Shown piece by piece: positions 39,870 through 64,000 of a DNA stretch of 64,000 nt (position 1 is the stretch's first letter; the number at the start of each line of letters is the position of its first letter). The position numbers and the translations under genes were made by a program. The DNA is taken from NCBI GenBank assembly GCA_034508935.3, contig CM067443.1, forward strand, positions 101,956,403 to 102,020,402. The letters are read 5' to 3'. The DNA comes from Berghia stephanieae. Lineage: Eukaryota > Mollusca > Gastropoda > Nudibranchia > Aeolidiidae. Under the pieces are notes generated by a model. It did not search any database. It saw only the letters and a program-made list of their open reading frames with translations, and was not told where the DNA came from.

Positions 39870-41880
39870 ATAATTATTTTCGTTTACCACTTTCTACAAT
39901 CCCATAAGACATCGGTACTTGGTTAAGCAGCTTTGATAATTTCATGACGCACTGAAAACATTTGTTCTGAGACAACAAGTACACATTAAATCAACAAATG
40001 ACACATCATCTTCCACACCTGTCTTTGGCCTCGACTGATAATATTATAGATTTAATTATTTGACATATTCAGCGAGAGAGAACAAAATGAACCAGAGGCA
40101 CTGATCAATTGGATATGCCATAATATGATATATAATATAATAGAATAGAATAAAATACGCAAATCTTTCAAGACAAATAAAGAGACTTCCTCATGTGTTG
40201 TTAATAAAACAACAACGGTAAAGGTAACGTTTGGTAAACCGTCACATCCGTGCCTCCTCGAAGACAGTGTGTGCTAAATTACACACGTTAGTAGCAGCTG
40301 ACAAAATTGTCTGAAAATTTTTCATGAAAAGCTCGGCATACATGTTTTAAGTCAAAAATACTTGCATAAAGTGCAAAATAATGACGACTTGGAGATATAT
40401 TAATGGATTAAGCTGACCAGATGTCTATAAGCCTTCAACCCATGACCTAGGGACTTCATAAAAGTATCAGTATCAGGGACATTGTGGACATCAATTTGCT
40501 ATGAATGAATCCATCCTGACTTGTTTTGAACTCGACGAGGCAATTCAGATGAATGGCTGTGCCTTTGATCACACTTCAGAGAAATATAAAACAAAATGAT
40601 ATTCTTGCACTTTTACTTTTGGAATTCTAAAATAGGATCCATATATCAGCACAGAACAACCCTTGTGGTAGGCCTACTTCTAATTCTAATTTATGCCTTT
40701 TGCGCCATGATATCATAAGATATCGTCGCCTAGGCATTCCACGAAGGAGTATAGATAACTCATCAACAAGATGTCTGATGTCAACAAGAATCACCCATGT
40801 TGTCACAGTGAGCAACTTGGGCTACTTGTACGGAAATGCATCCGGTATTCCAAATTCCCTCCATACCAAATGACACATACCCATTCATCAGAGGAATCCA
40901 TTTATTTTGTTGATCCTTCCTTGTCGTGTTCTCTGCTGTTTTGGTTGAAATTGAAATGTCTTGATCTCCCAAATCGTTTGTATGAAACGAACATCATTAT
41001 CTATTTTCATTTTTCATAATCACCAGCTCACAAGGCTTAGAGTTCTCTAACTTTAATAACCCAGATTAAAAAATATGGAAACATGCAATATCCAAAAATC
41101 AGGCCTGAAAATCCGCGAGACATTTGGGTCCCGATCCAGGGCAGAGTCCTGGGAGGGGATCATGGGGACAATGACCTCCAAGAAGCCAAAGCTTTTTCAA
41201 TTTAACATGAGCAAAGATCCCCATTTCCCGTAATATTTCTTAGAAATTTACCAATTCAATAGGCTGAGAAACGAAATGAAAAATCTTTATTAATTTTTTT
41301 TCCCGCGGAGCAAAATTGCCGACAAATTTACAGGCCTGAAAAATGTAATAGTTTTACAGCCGACACTGGGCCGGTGCCTTAAATGAAGGATTGTAATAAA
41401 TATTTTTCACTGAAAAGACCTTTATCCAGAAATTCTCACCTATGAGAGTACCAGTACCAACAATGAGTAGATTCATTATCTCACATGTTTGTCAAAGGGA
41501 CATAATCGTTGTTGGGCAAATCAAACATGCAACACAATTAAAAATCTTTCAATGATTCGTTAACCGATAACAAGTTCCCTGACCATACAGACATTTTTGC
41601 AGTCAATACCAAACGATAAATATATGGAAGAGAGGACAACTCAATATCATACTGATCACGGCGTAAAGGCGTTGTTCTATCATTGTGATGTGTTATTCCC
41701 TCTATCATTCACCATAGAGGCGTTGTTCTATCATTGTCTTATTCCCTCCATCATTCACGGGACTGTACCACAAATGTTTTCACAAAGCAATGATAAGTTT
41801 GTAGAACTAACCAGTATTCCCGATGTCATTTGTTCACAACTGATGCTGGATTGGTCAACTTTGAATATGTAAGAAATATT
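39870..41880. other. no gene; SINE3 tail at 40,705-40,830
   Basis: Mostly unique. The SINE3 tail (ATATCATAAGATATCGTCGC, ATAACTCATC, AAGATGTCTGATGTCAAC) is on the minus strand at 40,705-40,830. Open frames here lack recognisable domains or splice context. Confidence 0.45.
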
Positions 41881-44800
41881 AATTTGCCTTCAAATGGGAA
41901 GTTGTGAAATTCTTAAAAAGTCGAAATGTGTATGATACAATAATTCTTAGATTTTTTTTCTTTTAACACAGGAGAAAATTATTCCAGCGATAAATAAAAA
42001 AGATGTTATTTAATTCCTTCTTAAAAAAAATAAATCTTTCCATCCTGAAAACGAATGTAATTTTTCTCAACTTGAAAAAGGGATAACAGGATGAAAAGTG
42101 AATCTTTCATTCCAAAACTGACAAACTTCAACAACAACAATAGATTTAAAGAAAAAACATGAAAACCTTTTTTAAACAGCATGGCTTTAATCAATGTGAA
42201 CAAGGCAAGCGTGTCAAGGACACCATTCACCCCATCAACCAATCTGACTACAACCATCATTATCACATTTTAAAAAAACCCATTCCTCTAATCGTTTAAA
42301 GCGCACATTCAGAGTTTTCCATGAAACAAAGAATCACAGATTCTCACAATGCAGATATGCACTAAGAACTCTTCACCAATCAACAAGAAAGTCACAAAAG
42401 TAGTACAGGCAATAAATATATTTATAAACTTTACAACAAACACTCTTCTAAAGAATATGTTTTCCTATGTCCATCATTATAAATACAACACACACACACA
42501 CACATCTAAATGCAAATCTCACATCTCCCCACAAGTTGGAGCATTAACAAAAAGAAACATTTCCACTCTACTTCATGATTCCCTTTAGTTTCATCTCCCA
42601 CTCTGTGACAATACAAAAATGGTTAAGGCCAAATTTTGTGTGATTCGTTTCAATGTTCGTCTCTAGGAAACTAAAAGCTGAAAGAGGCAACTGTTGAATC
42701 AAAGAAGGAAAGATGTGACGACGACGACGACAAGAGAATGTTTGTTGTCAGTATGGAGACTACCATTGGATTAATAGGTTTAAATGATGCATCAAACACA
42801 AATATTACCTACTGGAAATCAATTTTAGCATAGATATGTTTAAACTAAATTTTGCAATTCTTCACGAATATAGAGATAGAGACTGAGAGAGATTAAACTC
42901 GAGAGGAAATTGATTGTAATCAAATATTTGTATAAGGTTAGCTCTCCCTCCTTCATCAACAACATATTGTAATTATAATTAAAAATTGTTTGCATCAATA
43001 TGCTGCAATGAGATATTTACATCTAAGTATTTGAAGACAATTTTGTATTTAATAAAAAATTAATGAAAACTTTAAACGAAAGCAAAATAAAAAAACAAAA
43101 CATGGTATCGTTCTAAAGAAAACAAAAGAAGAGGAATGCAAGCTAGTATTTTATATATTTTTTAAACAAAGAAATGAACAATATGAATATATAATAATAG
43201 TGGCAATTGAAACATTGTATAAACAACTAGGATGAAACATCACACTGACGGTTATTGGAAGAACAAAACAGATGGATTATAACAAACAAGTGGGAAGGCC
43301 GACAATCACAAAGATATCTCGTCACAGCTTAAAACAGACAACAGACCTGCCAACCAACAATTACCAGAACATTTCAATTTTTTTTTTTTTAAACATAATC
43401 CGACCCAAAATATAGCACATTTTTAAAACAAAAACTCATAATTCATTTTCAAGAAACATGATGTTAAAAATTGCTTATTAACCAATAAATATCATGAGTT
43501 AAGGAATGGATCAATCAAGCAAAGAGCAGGAGAGCATGAATACAAATTAGCTACCCAAGACCCGTTTTGGTGCCAAAAGCGCATCAATCCTCAGACCTTC
43601 TTTGTATCAAAAATACAAGAAAACTTAAATGCAACAGATAAAGCCCTATTTTATTTTTTCCCCATACTTTTATAAATGTATATCTGCATGAATTAGACAA
43701 AACTGATGCTCCAAATGTGCAGAGTCATTCTGGTTGGCAAAGCCTGCACACTGATAAAACATCTTTTCATTTTGGATTTTAAAAAACGTCAAATACCAAC
43801 AGCTTCCAATGGTCCTCCAAACCAAACCAAAGCATTTCCGTCAAATACCAACAGAAAAACCGTCAAATACCAACAGAAAAACCGTCAAATACCAACAGAA
43901 AAACCGTCAAATCTCAACAGCTTCCAATGGGCCTCCACTCCAAACCAAAGCATTTTTGACATTCAACTGTTGGATATTTGACACACAAGCTTTCTGGCCA
44001 CCATGACAAAGGGAAATAAACAAGTTTGTCAGAGTACAAATGTTTGGACAACAGGGAAATAAATAATAATAGAAGAATGAATAAACAACGGTCACAGGTT
44101 CAGTGAAATGGTATGCATAGATTTACAATAATTGACCTATATTGGTATATGACAATGACAATGACAGCCACTCTTTCACAGAGAAAGTCAGAAGTTCAAC
44201 AACACCACAACAGAAAATCTTTCAATAAAAAGCTCAGATAATCCAAAGTTTTTTTTTAGTTGTTTGGTTATTTTTACATACACACAAATGAACAAAATGG
44301 CTACCATATACTTGAATGGCTTAAACCAATCGGATAGAAAAAAAAAGTTGCTGGCATATCCCTCATTTAACAAGAAGAATCTTGTCACTATGAAATATAT
44401 TAGTTCTTTAGACAAACCCTTCAAATAATCCTTAAACAGGGATGGATGCATGTGGCATCTATGGGCGATCTACAAATAAACAAACAAATACCAAAGATAT
44501 TATATTTCTAAAAATGAACAAAACAACAATGAAAAAAAAAACACAAATGGTAAAAGGAAAAAAAAAAGTTTGATAAATTAATAACAAGTGTAAACTTCAA
44601 ATTTTAAAAAATCCATCACAAATTCTAAACTAAATTAAATTCTTCTCAGCACCATTATCTTATCATAATGAATGAGTCGACTCAACAGATCAGACACGAT
44701 TTCTATACGTTTTATAATGGAAACATAACCAAGTCATACACCAGCTACAAGGCAAACGCAAGAAATGAATAGGATATATTTTTTTTAAAATACGGCTATA

Positions 44801-45072
44801 GGTTGTTCTCTTGGAAAAGATCTCGAAAAAATGTCCCAGAATTTTAAATTAAAATTTTTTTTTTTTTTAAAGAGTTAGATATAAAAAAGGAAACAAAGCA
44901 GATGCATTAAATTCAATTAAAATCCTAAATTAACATTCCTATTATCGTACATTAAAAAAAAAAAGATTAAATCTAAAACCAAATAAGAGCTTTAAATCCA
45001 ATTATCACTCTCGCAATTGAACATGCCCAGGGGCATATATTGTATAAATCTATTTCACAGTTATGAATTTGT
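41881..45072 (-). other. AT-rich DNA downstream of ARPC2; possible long 3' UTR
   Basis: About 3.2 kb directly after the ARPC2 stop codon (minus strand). It carries almost none of the SINE, MITE or family G copies that fill the rest of the window. That is compatible with a long 3' UTR, but no single polyadenylation site can be chosen by eye. Confidence 0.35.
43785..43922. repeat. 22-bp minisatellite inside a larger duplication
   Basis: CGTCAAATACCAACAGAAAA-AC repeats about 3 times, flanked on both sides by AACAGCTTCCAATGG, CCTCCA and AAACCAAAGCATTT. Confidence 0.8.
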
Positions 45073-63513
<18,441 letters not shown>

Positions 63514-64000
63514 TGTTTCTGTGTCCGGTGACTAACTTGGCCGGTAGTTTTTGTATGTTTTTTTACTTCTCTCACTTTTCTTGCATGGAAGTAAAGAGGA
63601 AGTAACCATTGATAAGATGGCGCAGAATTGAAAGATATGATTGGACAAAAAGATGTCACATGATAGTGCTACTAATTTTAGCCAAATGTTTGGTTTCCGC
63701 CCACTTTGTTTCGGTTTCGTATTGCTATGTGTCACGAAAAAGTCAAAAAATAAAGCCGGACCTAGACTTTCAAAGGAAGGCTCAGAAACAGAACTGAACG
63801 CCATTTTTTCAAATATCATTACTTATTTCTTTAGTGTCAATATTTTGAGTCGATGGCTGAAAACTTATATTATGGAGGAATTGAGGGGTATACAATTACA
63901 ATTTTTTTTCCCCAATGAACTTTATTTTATTAAAATTTAAATTACTATTTGTCTGCCATACTTATTCACTTATTCTTACTCTAGCTAGACGCCTAGCTAG
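63514..64000 (-). promoter_or_regulatory. ARPC2 5' UTR and promoter region
   Basis: Upstream of the ATG at 63,513-63,511. AAGATGGCGC at 63,614-63,623 is a strong YY1-type site (GCGCCATCTT in gene direction), common near housekeeping transcription starts. No TATA box is evident close to it. Confidence 0.5.

Noticed and set aside
41597-41872. 91-residue frame
   Set aside because: No recognisable domain, signal peptide or splice context; contains a short internal duplication (ALFYHC).

Overview
The window is animal nuclear DNA: AT-rich, repeat-dense and intron-rich, with short exons bounded by GT-AG sites, tRNA-derived SINEs, L2/CR1- and RTE-like LINE remnants, hAT and foldback DNA transposons, and long satellite and microsatellite arrays. 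A short TTAGGG-type run (1,245-1,285), the invertebrate-like ARPC2 protein and the repeat mix suggest an invertebrate, perhaps a mollusc or other lophotrochozoan. The phylum is inference. No retroviral, LTR or other capsid-bearing element was recognised.

Three protein-coding genes can be built. (1) A complete 11-exon ARPC2 gene (Arp2/3 complex subunit 2, 300 codons) lies on the minus strand, 63,513 to 45,073; every exon joins in frame. Its sixth intron holds a whole-ended 4.1 kb hAT transposon (53,108-57,233) with a perfect 13-bp terminal repeat and 8-bp target duplication. The transposase reading frame of that hAT is interrupted by a second, 473-bp element with hAT-type ends. (2, 3) Two plus-strand paralogues (21,722-27,262 and 30,211-35,770) encode small secreted proteins: a signal-peptide exon, an exon with a C..C..CC..C pattern and an exon with five more cysteines. 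The 10-Cys spacing resembles the prokineticin/colipase/Dickkopf-C fold. None of these exons is visible as a long ORF.

Layout: 1-6.8 kb, SINE, MITE, RTE and microsatellite debris with a 1.3 kb (ATC)n array; 6.8-12.8 kb, a 36-bp satellite of about 168 units; 12.8-21.6 kb, MITEs, CAT, CAA and CT arrays, a 43-bp minisatellite and a cluster of CRE-bearing MITEs; 21.7-35.8 kb, the paralogue pair, introns full of nested repeats; 36-39.9 kb, a cluster of a ~530-bp retroposon-like family and another 36-bp minisatellite; 39.9-45 kb, mostly unique AT-rich DNA; 45-63.5 kb, ARPC2; 63.5-64 kb, its promoter region with a YY1-like site.

Repeat family names used here (local labels): SINE1 to SINE4 (tRNA-derived), MITE-A to MITE-F (inverted-repeat or short-TIR elements), family G (~530 bp with a short conserved tail). 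Several nestings are readable: LINE inside SINE1, RTE inside family G, SINE2 inside SINE4, MITE-C inside SINE4, MITE-B inside MITE-B, and MITE inside hAT inside ARPC2.
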